Shown one piece after another: positions 13,669 through 21,170 of a DNA stretch of 23,493 nucleotides; position 1 is the stretch's first letter; every line of letters starts with the position of its first letter. The notes beneath the pieces were generated by a model. That model was not told the origin of the DNA. It ran no database searches and saw nothing but the letters and a program-made list of their open reading frames with translations. The position numbers and the translations under genes are program-made. Source of the stretch: Flavobacteriales bacterium (GTDB taxonomy: Bacteria > Bacteroidota > Bacteroidia > Flavobacteriales > UBA7430); contig JANXFM010000104.1 in assembly GCA_024959975.1 (NCBI GenBank), forward strand, positions 1 through 23,493. The letters are read 5' to 3'.

Positions 13669-15274
13669 GGGGAAGAGCTATTACCTTAGCCTCTGATCCA
13701 TTCGGGAAACTAATGCCCAACAAACTAGTGATGGTTGAAGCAATAGCTGTTATCGCGATCTTCTCAGATGTCTTTCCGGCTTTCACGTTCCACCCATACC
13801 AAATTAAAGGCACATGCTGATCGTAGGTGTAACCCGAACCATGTGTTGTTCCCGTATGATGGTATTCAATCCAGGCAGGATCTAAAACCAAAAGCACATC
13901 ACCAGATCGTTTCTGGTTGTACCCTTTTTGTAATGAAGCTAAATCACCGGTATCAAATTCATTGTTTTCAAGCGTATGTGCACAAACCGTTTTTTGAACG
14001 CCATCGAAACGAAGCATAAAGTTTGCCGCTTGTTGTTGCACCTCTTCTAAACTTAAATATTTTTCAAAAATCAATTCGCGATTTAAAAAAATCTGAGCAT
14101 TGCCATAGGTCTTTACCCACTCGCCAAAACCATAAATATTTTGCAAAAATTGTTTCAACTCTTTAATAGGCTCCTCGGCATCAAAATAGCCGGCAGGGAT
14201 ATTCCTATCCTTCAAATAAGCCGGTGTTCGTACTGCCCCATGATCGGCAGTTAGAAAGACCAATACACTTTCCTTTCCTATTTTTTCATCTAAATAGATT
14301 AAAAATGTTTCTAGGTCTCGGTCTAATCTCAAATAGGTGTCCTGAGTTTCTTTAGAGTCAGCGCCAAACTGGTGACCTACATAATCGGTAGATGAAAAGC
14401 TTATTGCCAACACATCTGTATGTTCATCCTGCCCCAATCGCTCGCCTTCAATAGCAGCAATAGCCATATCTTTAGTGAGGGTGTTTCCAAATGGAGTTGA
14501 CTTTATTAAACCCTTTCCGTTCTCTTCAACAAGAGCAGGCAGGTCGTGTGGGAATTTCGGATATTTCGCTCCCGCAAAAGCCCCCTCATAAGCGCTGTTA
14601 TCTACTAAGCTTTCATCGTAAAGTTTTGAATTCAAAAGTAATTCCCACTTCTGAGAAAGATATTCTTCACAGATATCTTTCTTGTTAAACTTCTGAGCCC
14701 ACTTTGGCAAACGAAGTCCATAATAAGAACTGGAAACAAAATCACCCGTTTCAGAATCAAGCCAAAAAGCAAAATCACCCATGTGTCCCGCAGGCAATAC
14801 CGCCGAGCGATCTTTTAATGCCACAGCAATCACTTTCGAACGGTTCATCGTAAACAAACGCAACTCATCGCCAAAGGTGGTATTCAACATTCTTGAAGGT
14901 GACATTTTCCCCGACTCATTATCGGCACCTATGGTATTCATTTCTGCATCAGAAACACAATAGCTGTATTCTTCGATTGTTTTGTCAAACCAGGAATTCC
15001 CAATAATACCATGACTTGATGGTGTTGCTCCGGTGTAAATAGATGCGTGGCCCGGTCCGGTGTAAGTTGGGATGTAATTGAAATGGGTGTTCGTACAGTT
15101 GTAACCTTCTGCTACCAAACGCTTAAAACCTCCTTCACTAAAATCATCCCAATATCGGTTGATGTAATCAAAACGCATTTGATCTACGACAATCCCCACT
15201 ACTAGTTTTGGCTGATCTGTTTGCGCGAAAGCAAAAGAACTAAGGAAACTCAATAAGGCAAAAAAACGTTTCAT
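13658..15274 (-). CDS. pafA: PafA-type secreted alkaline phosphatase
   Basis: This is a 538-residue alkaline phosphatase superfamily protein with a signal peptide (KRFF, then a hydrophobic stretch to FAFA, residues 1-17). The likely nucleophile is Thr72 in PTYTGPGHAS. N93 in GIIGNSW lies 21 residues later, as N100 does after T79 in PafA. K154-D-R156 matches the Lys-x-Arg pair (K162/R164) that marks phosphate-monoesterase PafA enzymes. Metal-ligand segments are D31 in VVDQMRFD, SSTDYVGHQFG, TADHGAV and THGSGYTYDQH. It would release phosphate from organic esters in the periplasm. ATG 15274 is chosen because the signal peptide begins there, although the frame stays open 105 bases further upstream. 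It follows crcB on the same strand after a small hairpin. A weak -7-like TAACTTTC lies 12 bases upstream. Confidence 0.85.
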   Translation of the reverse strand: MKRFFALLSFLSSFAFAQTDQPKLVVGIVVDQMRFDYINRYWDDFSEGGFKRLVAEGYNCTNTHFNYIPTYTGPGHASIYTGATPSSHGIIGNSWFDKTIEEYSYCVSDAEMNTIGADNESGKMSPSRMLNTTFGDELRLFTMNRSKVIAVALKDRSAVLPAGHMGDFAFWLDSETGDFVSSSYYGLRLPKWAQKFNKKDICEEYLSQKWELLLNSKLYDESLVDNSAYEGAFAGAKYPKFPHDLPALVEENGKGLIKSTPFGNTLTKDMAIAAIEGERLGQDEHTDVLAISFSSTDYVGHQFGADSKETQDTYLRLDRDLETFLIYLDEKIGKESVLVFLTADHGAVRTPAYLKDRNIPAGYFDAEEPIKELKQFLQNIYGFGEWVKTYGNAQIFLNRELIFEKYLSLEEVQQQAANFMLRFDGVQKTVCAHTLENNEFDTGDLASLQKGYNQKRSGDVLLVLDPAWIEYHHTGTTHGSGYTYDQHVPLIWYGWNVKAGKTSEKIAITAIASTITSLLGISFPNGSEAKVIALPLSE

Positions 15275-15294
15275 AGTATTAAGTTGAAAGTTAA

Positions 15295-15312
15295 ATCCCG
15301 AACGATCGGGAT
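15295..15312 (-). terminator. Small hairpin after crcB, possible weak terminator
   Basis: ATCCCG (15295-15300) and CGGGAT (15307-15312) pair perfectly around AACGAT. On the minus strand it lies 12 bases after the crcB stop and is followed by TTTAACTTT, a poor T tract. It may attenuate readthrough into pafA rather than stop it. Confidence 0.4.
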
Positions 15313-15324
15313 AAAGGTTATTGA

Positions 15325-15699
15325 CTAGGCTGATGGAGTGCTGATTTTGTAAATCACATAAAGTAGTAAAAGACAACAAAGCACACTTAAAATTACGTTG
15401 GTTATTGCCATGATGCTTTGCCCGTTTTTAAGCATTTCAAAGGTCTCAAAACTAAAGGTGGAAAAGGTACTAAAGCCTCCACAGAAACCGGTAACTACAA
15501 AGAGTTTCCATGTGTCGTTCAATCCCATTTTATCCTGAAAAAAATAAACCAGAGAAGCCAAAATCAAAGTACTTAACACATTTGAAAACAGGGTTGCATA
15601 CGCAAAACTTGAAGTTAAATACGAAGCAGTTAATTTCCCTACGCCATATCGACACAGACTTCCCAAGCCACCTCCAATAAATATTGCAACGATGTTCAT
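15325..15699 (-). CDS. crcB: Fluoride channel, FluC/CrcB family
   Basis: A 124-residue, four-helix membrane protein of the double-barrelled fluoride channel family, which exports fluoride from the cytoplasm. Family marks are GGGLGSLCRYGVGK near the N-terminus, the pore Asn in FSNVLSTLI, and the Phe-box and central-ion region GFCGGFSTFSTFSFE in the third helix. The usual Gly after NV-x in helix two is Ser here, a mild departure. The start codon overlaps the PAP2 stop by one base (TAATG), so the two are co-translated. I looked for a fluoride riboswitch upstream and found none. The gene sits inside the operon within the PAP2 coding end. Confidence 0.9.
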   Translation of the reverse strand: MNIVAIFIGGGLGSLCRYGVGKLTASYLTSSFAYATLFSNVLSTLILASLVYFFQDKMGLNDTWKLFVVTGFCGGFSTFSTFSFETFEMLKNGQSIMAITNVILSVLCCLLLLYVIYKISTPSA

Positions 15700-16265
15700 T
15701 ATGCTAATGTATGCTTTTCCTTAATCTTTTTAATAAGGCACCAGGTTACTTTTGCAATAACAAATCCTAACAAAGCCCCTCCAATAATATCTAAGGGGTA
15801 ATGCTTACCTACATAAATACGACTGTAAGCAACTAATGTAGCCCAGGAATAAAGCAAATAAGGAAGGTATTTTCGTTCGGATAAAAGTGCCGATACAATT
15901 CCTGCTATCGCAAAAAAGTTAGCTGCATGTGAAGATACAAAACCGTACAAACCACCTTTTGAAACCAACAACCTGATTTGATCTGCCAGTTCCGGATCGT
16001 GACAGGGACGTAAACGCATGAACACATTTTTAAAGCAATGTACCGAGCTTAAATCGGCTAAACTTACAACGATCAAGATGAGGATCAATCCCTGCCAGAA
16101 GGATTTTCCGTGCTTTTTTATCAATAAAAAAATGATGAAAATAAAAAGTGGAATTGCAGATTTTGTACCGGAAATAAACACCCAAAAAGAATCAAAAGAT
16201 TTCGAGCCTGCGCCGTTTAGCAGCAAGAACAAATCCTGATCCCACTGTAGTAATTTATCAAGCAT
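15699..16265 (-). CDS. PAP2-family membrane phosphatase
   Basis: A 188-residue membrane protein with the three-part phosphatidate-phosphatase / acid-phosphatase signature. Motif 1 is KNVFMRLRP (K-x6-RP type), motif 2 is SSHAANFFA with the proton-donor His, and motif 3 is SRIYVGKHYPLDIIGG with the Arg and nucleophilic His. Hydrophobic helices flank the motifs, with the active site expected on the periplasmic face. Likely substrates are lipid phosphates such as undecaprenyl diphosphate or phosphatidate, and the sequence does not decide between them. The start overlaps the end of obg by 8 bases and the stop overlaps crcB by one. Confidence 0.88.
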   Translation of the reverse strand: MLDKLLQWDQDLFLLLNGAGSKSFDSFWVFISGTKSAIPLFIFIIFLLIKKHGKSFWQGLILILIVVSLADLSSVHCFKNVFMRLRPCHDPELADQIRLLVSKGGLYGFVSSHAANFFAIAGIVSALLSERKYLPYLLYSWATLVAYSRIYVGKHYPLDIIGGALLGFVIAKVTWCLIKKIKEKHTLA

Positions 16266-17256
16266 TCAATTGTTTCCAGATTAGATCTTTTAATTCCATT
16301 AATCCCTGCTGTGCTACAGAAGAAAAGAATACCGTTTTCACTCCTTTAGGAAGTGTTTTTTCTACTTCTGTTTTCAACTCTTCATCCAGCATATCTGACT
16401 TAGAAATCGCTAACAAGCGGTCTTTATCTAACAATTCCGGATTGTAGGTTTCTAATTCCTTAAGTAGAATATTGTACTCCGATTCAATATCATCGGCATC
16501 AGCCGGCACTAAAAATAATAAAGTAGAGTTTCGTTCAATATGTCTTAAAAAACGAAGCCCTAAACCTTTTCCTTCACTAGCACCTTCAATAATTCCGGGA
16601 ATATCAGCCATAACGAATGAACGATTATCACGATAGGAAACAATTCCTAAATTCGGTACTAAAGTGGTAAACGGATAATTGGCAATTTTAGGCTTTGCAG
16701 CTGAAATCACAGATAATAAAGTTGATTTCCCGGCATTTGGAAAGCCCACCAAACCAACATCAGCAAGAACCTTAAGCTCTAAAACATTCCAGCCTTCTTC
16801 ACCTTCAGTTCCCGGTTGCGCATAACGTGGAGTTTGACGCACCGAATTTTTAAACCAGGAGTTTCCTCTACCTCCTAAACCACCCTGACGAATAATAACT
16901 TCTTCGCCGTGTTCGGTAATTTCAAAAAGGACTTCACCCGTTTCTGAATCTTTCGCCACAGTCCCTAAAGGAACATCAATGTATTGGTCATCTCCATCGT
17001 CTCCAAAACTGTTGTTGGAAGAACCACCCCCTCCTCTTCCGGCTTTAATATGTCTTTTGTATTTCAGGTGAAGTAAAGTCCACATTTGATCGTTACCACG
17101 TAGGTAAACGTTTCCACCACGCCCTCCATCACCACCATCAGGACCGCCTTTGGCAGTTAATCGCGAGCGATGTAGGTGTACAGACCCGGCACCACCATGA
17201 CCGGCAGCACAATGGATCTTTACATAATCAACAAAATTAGTTCCGTGTACAGCCAC
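16258..17256 (-). CDS. obg: GTPase Obg/CgtA
   Basis: This 332-residue GTPase takes part in 50S ribosome assembly and growth/stress control. The glycine-rich Obg fold covers about residues 1-160 (GGPDGGDGGRGGNV, AGRGGGGSSNN). The G domain follows, with G1 GFPNAGKST at 171-179 and G3 D218-IPG in the switch II segment DIPGIIEGASEGKGLG. The protein ends soon after the G domain, so there is no extended C-terminal OCT domain, a short form. The start is GTG at 17256, sharing its G with the TAG stop of adk. The reading fits the family N-terminus (NFVDYVKIHCAAGHGG). It overlaps the PAP2 gene by 8 bases. Confidence 0.95.
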   Translation of the reverse strand: MAVHGTNFVDYVKIHCAAGHGGAGSVHLHRSRLTAKGGPDGGDGGRGGNVYLRGNDQMWTLLHLKYKRHIKAGRGGGGSSNNSFGDDGDDQYIDVPLGTVAKDSETGEVLFEITEHGEEVIIRQGGLGGRGNSWFKNSVRQTPRYAQPGTEGEEGWNVLELKVLADVGLVGFPNAGKSTLLSVISAAKPKIANYPFTTLVPNLGIVSYRDNRSFVMADIPGIIEGASEGKGLGLRFLRHIERNSTLLFLVPADADDIESEYNILLKELETYNPELLDKDRLLAISKSDMLDEELKTEVEKTLPKGVKTVFFSSVAQQGLMELKDLIWKQLNA

Positions 17257-17831
17257 TATGACAAAGTATCTATTTCTTTACAAAGGCTAAGAGTAATCGA
17301 TTCAATTGAACCTACTCCTTTTACGCCTACAAATTTATTCTGTGCAGAATAATAATCTTTCAAAATCGCAGTTTCAGATTCGTAAACCTGAATTCTGTTT
17401 TTGATAATATCAGGATTTTGGTCATCAGCTCTTCCGCTGGACTTTCCTCTTTCCAAAAGACGTGTAATTAATTCCTGCTCCTCTACTTCTAAAGCCAGCA
17501 TGGCTGTTATTTCAATTCCTTTTGAACTTAGGAAAACATCTAAAGCTTCTGCCTGTGCTGTTGTACGTGGAAAACCATCGAAAATGAATCCCTTTACATC
17601 AGGATTAGCATTTACCTCTGCCTCTAACATGGAAATTGTTACTTCGTCAGGAACCAAAGCGCCTTTATCGATGTATGATTTCGCCAGATTTCCTAATTCT
17701 GTCCCTTCTTTCATATTGTACCGGAAAATGTCTCCCGTAGAAAGATGTACTAAATTGTAAGTATCAATTAAGCGAGCAGATTGTGTTCCTTTTCCTGCTC
17801 CCGGGGGTCCAAATAAAACGATATTTAGCAT
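17256..17831 (-). CDS. adk: Adenylate kinase, short-LID form
   Basis: A 191-residue enzyme that interconverts ATP + AMP and 2 ADP. The P-loop GPPGAGKGT lies at residues 8-16. The AMP-binding segment HLSTGDIFR and the GFPRT motif (FDGFPRTTAQAEA) follow. The LID region is the short type (LLERGKSSGRADDQNPDIIKNR), lacking the ~27-residue insert and the zinc cysteines of long forms, as is common in Bacteroidota. It begins 9 bases after hpt and its stop overlaps obg by one base, so it is in the hpt-adk-obg operon. Confidence 0.95.
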   Translation of the reverse strand: MLNIVLFGPPGAGKGTQSARLIDTYNLVHLSTGDIFRYNMKEGTELGNLAKSYIDKGALVPDEVTISMLEAEVNANPDVKGFIFDGFPRTTAQAEALDVFLSSKGIEITAMLALEVEEQELITRLLERGKSSGRADDQNPDIIKNRIQVYESETAILKDYYSAQNKFVGVKGVGSIESITLSLCKEIDTLS

Positions 17832-17840
17832 ACTTTATGT

Positions 17841-18377
17841 TTAGGCTTTCGCCAATTGATAAACATTTTTTAAATTTCGACCATAGCCTTCGTAATCAAG
17901 ACCATAACCGACAATGAAATCATTGGGGATTTCAAAACCAACAAAGTCGGGTTTTCGATTTCCCTGATAAGCCTCAGGTTTGAAAAACAAACTTGCTATT
18001 TGCCATTCTTTTCCTTTCGACTTAAAAATCTCATCAATCTTTAAAAGAGTTGTTCCCGTTTCCACGATGTCTTCGATAACAACAATCGTTTCCTCATTCA
18101 AAACTTCTTTCAATCCAATAAGCTCTTTCACCTCTCCTGTACTTACCATACCATCATATGAACTCAATTTCACAAATGATATTTTACAAGCACCGGGATA
18201 AGCACGAAGCAAATCGGATGCAAATACAAAGGAGCCATTTAAAACAGCCACAAAGTGAGGGGTTTTTCCATTTAAATCTCGATGAATTTCAGTTGCCATT
18301 TCAACAACGCGTTGATTTAAAACGTTCTCTTCGAGATAAATATCAAAGTCCTTATCGTGAACTTTCAGCTTCTTCAT
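17841..18377 (-). CDS. hpt: Hypoxanthine phosphoribosyltransferase
   Basis: This 178-residue purine-salvage enzyme joins hypoxanthine (and often guanine) to PRPP to give IMP/GMP. The PRPP-binding motif is VVIEDIVETGTTL with acidic pair E102-D103. Downstream, KPDFVGFEIPNDFIVGYGLDYEGYGRNL is the usual purine-contacting C-terminal segment (K-D-x-x-G-F and the YGLDY stretch). ATG 18377 is preferred over a TTG three codons upstream, because that TTG lies in the promoter's -7 box. It is the first gene of the hpt-adk-obg-PAP2-crcB run and is divergent from purE. Confidence 0.92.
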   Translation of the reverse strand: MKKLKVHDKDFDIYLEENVLNQRVVEMATEIHRDLNGKTPHFVAVLNGSFVFASDLLRAYPGACKISFVKLSSYDGMVSTGEVKELIGLKEVLNEETIVVIEDIVETGTTLLKIDEIFKSKGKEWQIASLFFKPEAYQGNRKPDFVGFEIPNDFIVGYGLDYEGYGRNLKNVYQLAKA

Positions 18378-18383
18378 ATCGGG

Positions 18384-18418
18384 CAAAAATACACTAAAAA
18401 AATTTTATTTGTTGCAAA
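18384..18418 (-). promoter_or_regulatory. Promoter of the hpt-adk-obg operon
   Basis: On the minus strand, TTTG (18418-18415) is followed after 23 bases by TATTTTTG (18391-18384), a full match to TTTG/TTG...TAnnTTTG. Only six bases (CCCGAT) separate the box from the ATG at 18377, so the mRNA would have almost no leader. Confidence 0.68.
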
Positions 18419-18533
18419 CTAAAATATTAAAACCATTTCTCTATTTCTCTCAAACTCTTGCCATACTTACTTTTATCAAACCTTGAATAAAACTTATTTG
18501 CTAATAAACTTCACAAAAGCTCACACAAATCCT

Positions 18534-18541
18534 TACTTTTG
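18534..18541 (+). promoter_or_regulatory. -7 promoter box of purE
   Basis: TACTTTTG is a perfect TAnnTTTG box ending 17 bases before the purE ATG. No convincing -33 TTG is seen at the usual distance. Confidence 0.55.
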
Positions 18542-18558
18542 TCAAAAATTCATTCACT

Positions 18559-19071
18559 ATGAAAGCATTAGTAAGCATCATTATGGGAAGTACTTCCGAC
18601 TGGCCGGTCATGCAAAAGGCAGCGAAGTTCCTGAACGATTTGGAAATTCCTTTTGAAGTAAACGCCCTTTCGGCACATCGTACACCTGAGCAGGTGGAAG
18701 CTTATGCTTCTAAAGCTTATCAAGAAGGTGTTAAAGTAATTATTGCCGGTGCAGGTGGAGCAGCTCACCTTCCGGGGGTTATGGCTGCATTTACGCCACT
18801 GCCAATTATTGGCGTTCCTTGCCGCTCCTCAATCTCTATTGATGGATGGGATTCAATTCTTTCCATTCTACAAATGCCTCCGGGTATTCCTGTAGCTACT
18901 GTAGGTTTAGACGCTTCACTTAACGCAGCCATCCTTGCCGTTCAAATGATCGCTACCGGAGACGCTGAAGTGATGAAGAAATTAGTTGCTTACAAAGAAT
19001 CGCTTAAAGAGAAAATCATAAAAGCTAACGAAGACCTGAGCGAATACAAATTCGACTTTAGAGTATCGTAG
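18559..19071 (+). CDS. purE: N5-carboxyaminoimidazole ribonucleotide mutase (class I PurE)
   Basis: A 170-residue enzyme of de novo purine synthesis. It converts N5-CAIR to CAIR and works as an octamer. GSTSDWPVM (residues 10-18) binds the substrate phosphate, and the catalytic His40 is in SAHRTPEQV. AGAGGAAHLPGVMAAFT forms the rest of the active site. These are class I features, as in bacteria that also use PurK. No purK lies beside it, so that gene must be elsewhere. It diverges from the salvage gene hpt and is followed by a strong terminator, so it is a single-gene transcript. Confidence 0.95.
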   Translation: MKALVSIIMGSTSDWPVMQKAAKFLNDLEIPFEVNALSAHRTPEQVEAYASKAYQEGVKVIIAGAGGAAHLPGVMAAFTPLPIIGVPCRSSISIDGWDSILSILQMPPGIPVATVGLDASLNAAILAVQMIATGDAEVMKKLVAYKESLKEKIIKANEDLSEYKFDFRVS

Positions 19072-19129
19072 TTCCTTTTTAAAGAACTCTTAACCTTAGG
19101 CTTAGACTTAAACCCTGGTTAGAGAACAC

Positions 19130-19183
19130 AATCCCCTTCATAGCCGACGACATAAGTCGTCGGCTATGAAGGGGATTTTTTTT
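19130..19183 (+). terminator. Very strong intrinsic terminator after purE
   Basis: The left arm at 19130-19151 and the right arm at 19156-19177 form a perfect 22-bp stem around ATAA, followed by a run of T to 19183. The inner stem is TAGCCGACGAC/GTCGTCGGCTA. It separates purE from the export operon. Confidence 0.93.
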
Positions 19184-19193
19184 GTAGCTTTAG

Positions 19194-19206
19194 TTCAATA
19201 ATTGAA
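19194..19206. promoter_or_regulatory. 13-bp palindrome just before the LolA-like gene
   Basis: TTCAAT and ATTGAA flank a single A, ending 3 bases before ATG 19210. A -7-like TAGCTTTA (19185-19192, 7 of 8 positions) lies immediately upstream. An operator role is possible, but a palindrome this short in AT-rich DNA can arise by chance. Confidence 0.3.
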
Positions 19207-19209
19207 ACA

Positions 19210-19950
19210 ATGAAAAAACTGATCTATTGTCTTTTACTGATCTTTGGAACCAGTCACGCACAGGATGCCTACGAGATCATCAAACGCTCAGACGAGCACG
19301 TTCGAGGAAAAAGCAATAAAGCCGAAATGAGTATTGAAGTTCAAAGACCCAAATGGTCCAGAACTATGGAAATAAAAGTGTGGTCATTAGGAACCGAGTA
19401 TACTTTTATCCTCATACAAGCACCTTCGCGTGACAAAGGAACCGTGTTCTTAAAACGCGAAAAAGAAATTTGGAATTGGCAACCCAAAATTGAGAAGATT
19501 ATCAAACTGCCCCCTTCAATGATGATGCAATCGTGGATGGGATCAGACTTAACCAACGACGACCTGGTTAAAGAATCCTCTATCTTATCTGATTACACAC
19601 ACAAAGTTATTGGCGACACTACACTACTAAACAGAGCTTGCTATGGTATTGAACTCACCCCAAAACCAGAAGCTGCTGTAGTTTGGGGAAAGATTAAAAC
19701 CTTTATCGACAAACAAGACTACCTGCAATTGGCTTCAGAATTTTACGACGAAGATGGATATCTGATTAACAAAATGGAAGCTTCGGATATCAAATATTTT
19801 GGAGCTAAAATTCTCCCTGCAACCCTGGTGATGACCCCTGTTGAAGAAGAGGGACAAAAAACCATCCTTCGCTACAAATCTATTGAATACAATATCGATA
19901 TTGAAGAAAGCTTCTTCTCCAAACAAAATATGAAAAGACTGCGCTTATGA
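19210..19950 (+). CDS. LolA-like outer-membrane lipoprotein-sorting protein
   Basis: A 246-residue protein with a signal peptide (KKLIY, hydrophobic core, cut near SHA/Q at about residue 17). The mature part fits the LolA-like fold family annotated as outer membrane lipoprotein-sorting protein. It has an early helix (DAYEIIKRSDEHVRGKSN), then alternating beta strands such as MEIKVWSLGTEYTFILIQ and GTVFLKREKEIWNWQP, ending in strands with a LRYKSIEYN element. Such proteins form a half-barrel that carries acyl chains across the periplasm. It lacks the lipoprotein Cys at the cleavage site, so the product is soluble. The last 4 bases overlap the first permease gene (ATGA), tying it to the ABC transporter. 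Its cargo, lipoprotein or lipid, cannot be told from sequence. Confidence 0.83.
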   Translation: MKKLIYCLLLIFGTSHAQDAYEIIKRSDEHVRGKSNKAEMSIEVQRPKWSRTMEIKVWSLGTEYTFILIQAPSRDKGTVFLKREKEIWNWQPKIEKIIKLPPSMMMQSWMGSDLTNDDLVKESSILSDYTHKVIGDTTLLNRACYGIELTPKPEAAVVWGKIKTFIDKQDYLQLASEFYDEDGYLINKMEASDIKYFGAKILPATLVMTPVEEEGQKTILRYKSIEYNIDIEESFFSKQNMKRLRL

Positions 19951-21170
19951 AGATGATCTTTAAAATGGCCTGGCGAAATATTTGGCGTAATAAGCGTAGG
20001 AGCATTATTACCATTTCCTCCATCTTCTTCGCTGTTTTTTTCGCTGTTTTTGCTCGCTCTTTTCAAATCGGTGTTTACAATAAGATGATCGCCAATATGG
20101 TGGGCATGTACACGGGCTACCTGCAAATTCATCAAAATGGATTTTGGGAAGAACAAAGCATAGATAATAGCTTTATTCCCGACCAATCTGTTCTTGATCT
20201 ACTACATGACAATAAAGACATTACAGATTTTAATGAACGCCTGGAAAGCTTTGCGCTAACCGCGTCGGACAACCTCACCAAAGGAGCCATTATTATGGGT
20301 GTAAACCTTGAAAAGGAAGATGGCCTAATGGATCTGAGCCCCAAATTAATCAGTGGTGAATTCCCTGCCCACACAAGCTCCTCCCTACTCATAAGTGAAG
20401 GCTTAGCGAGCTATTACAACATGTCGGTGGGCGATAGTTTAATCCTTTTAGGACAAGGGTATCATGGTGCCAGCGCCAATGGCATTTTCCCGGTTAGCGG
20501 AATCCTTAAATTCCCGATGCCCAACCTTAACGACCGACTCGTTTTAATGCCTATTCTCGCTGCACAAGAACTCTATGCAGCTCCCGAAAGATTAACCTCT
20601 TTAGTGCTGCAAATTGACAAACCCGAAAAACTGAACAAACTCAAAAAATACATTTCTAAAAAACTGGATTTAGAAAAATACGAACTTTTAGATTGGAAAG
20701 GTTTGTTGCCCGAATTGGTTCAAACCATACAAGCCGATAATGCCGGCGGAGTTATCATTATTGGCGTTTTGTACATGATCATTTCCTTCGGTATTCTTGG
20801 AACATTACTTATGATGACAGCAGAACGTATGCGCGAATTTGGAATTTTGATCTCCATAGGAATGCGCAAGAGTAAACTCATCCTCACCCTAATTATGGAA
20901 AGTTTATTCATGGGAATTCTTGCTTCAATTATCGGTATTTCTGTCGTTAGTCCTGTACGATATTACTTCAATCGCAACCCGATACGACTTGAAGATCAAG
21001 CCGCAGAATCTATCGAAGCTTTTGGCTTTGAACCTGTCATTCCAGCTTCACTGGATATGGATATTGCCATGAACCATGCAGGTATTGTCCTGCTTATCGT
21101 TCTCATCTGTACCATCTATCCAATCGTAACTATTCTACGTTTAAAACCTGTTAAAGCGATGCGAACCTAA
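19947..21170 (+). CDS. ABC transporter permease, FtsX/LolC-E type (first)
   Basis: This is a 407-residue inner-membrane permease of the MacB/LolCE superfamily. The N-terminal MAWRNIWRNKRRS and first helix (about 16-38) are followed by a large periplasmic domain (about 40-265). Three helices come next, near residues 269-292, 310-331 and 378-397. The ERMREFGILISIGMRKSKL loop is the family's coupling segment to the ATPase, and the C-terminus ends LRLKPVKAMRT as usual. It overlaps the LolA-like gene by 4 bases and the second permease by one (TAATG). Such permeases move no small solute across the membrane. Instead they transmit ATPase motion to the periplasm, for example to extract lipoproteins. 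Confidence 0.9.
   Translation: MKMIFKMAWRNIWRNKRRSIITISSIFFAVFFAVFARSFQIGVYNKMIANMVGMYTGYLQIHQNGFWEEQSIDNSFIPDQSVLDLLHDNKDITDFNERLESFALTASDNLTKGAIIMGVNLEKEDGLMDLSPKLISGEFPAHTSSSLLISEGLASYYNMSVGDSLILLGQGYHGASANGIFPVSGILKFPMPNLNDRLVLMPILAAQELYAAPERLTSLVLQIDKPEKLNKLKKYISKKLDLEKYELLDWKGLLPELVQTIQADNAGGVIIIGVLYMIISFGILGTLLMMTAERMREFGILISIGMRKSKLILTLIMESLFMGILASIIGISVVSPVRYYFNRNPIRLEDQAAESIEAFGFEPVIPASLDMDIAMNHAGIVLLIVLICTIYPIVTILRLKPVKAMRT

Noticed and set aside
15275..15379. A 35-residue N-terminal extension of the alkaline phosphatase
   Set aside because: A clean signal peptide starts at ATG 15274. The extension reads through the hairpin at 15295-15312 and into the 3' end of crcB.
15700..15800. 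A fluoride riboswitch before crcB
   Set aside because: crcB is translationally coupled within the PAP2 coding end, and I find no pseudoknot-type fluoride motif there or before hpt.
15796..16239. Short open frames antisense to PAP2 and to other genes across the window
   Set aside because: They overlap well-supported genes in other frames, have no recognisable domains, and look like by-products of the coding strand composition.
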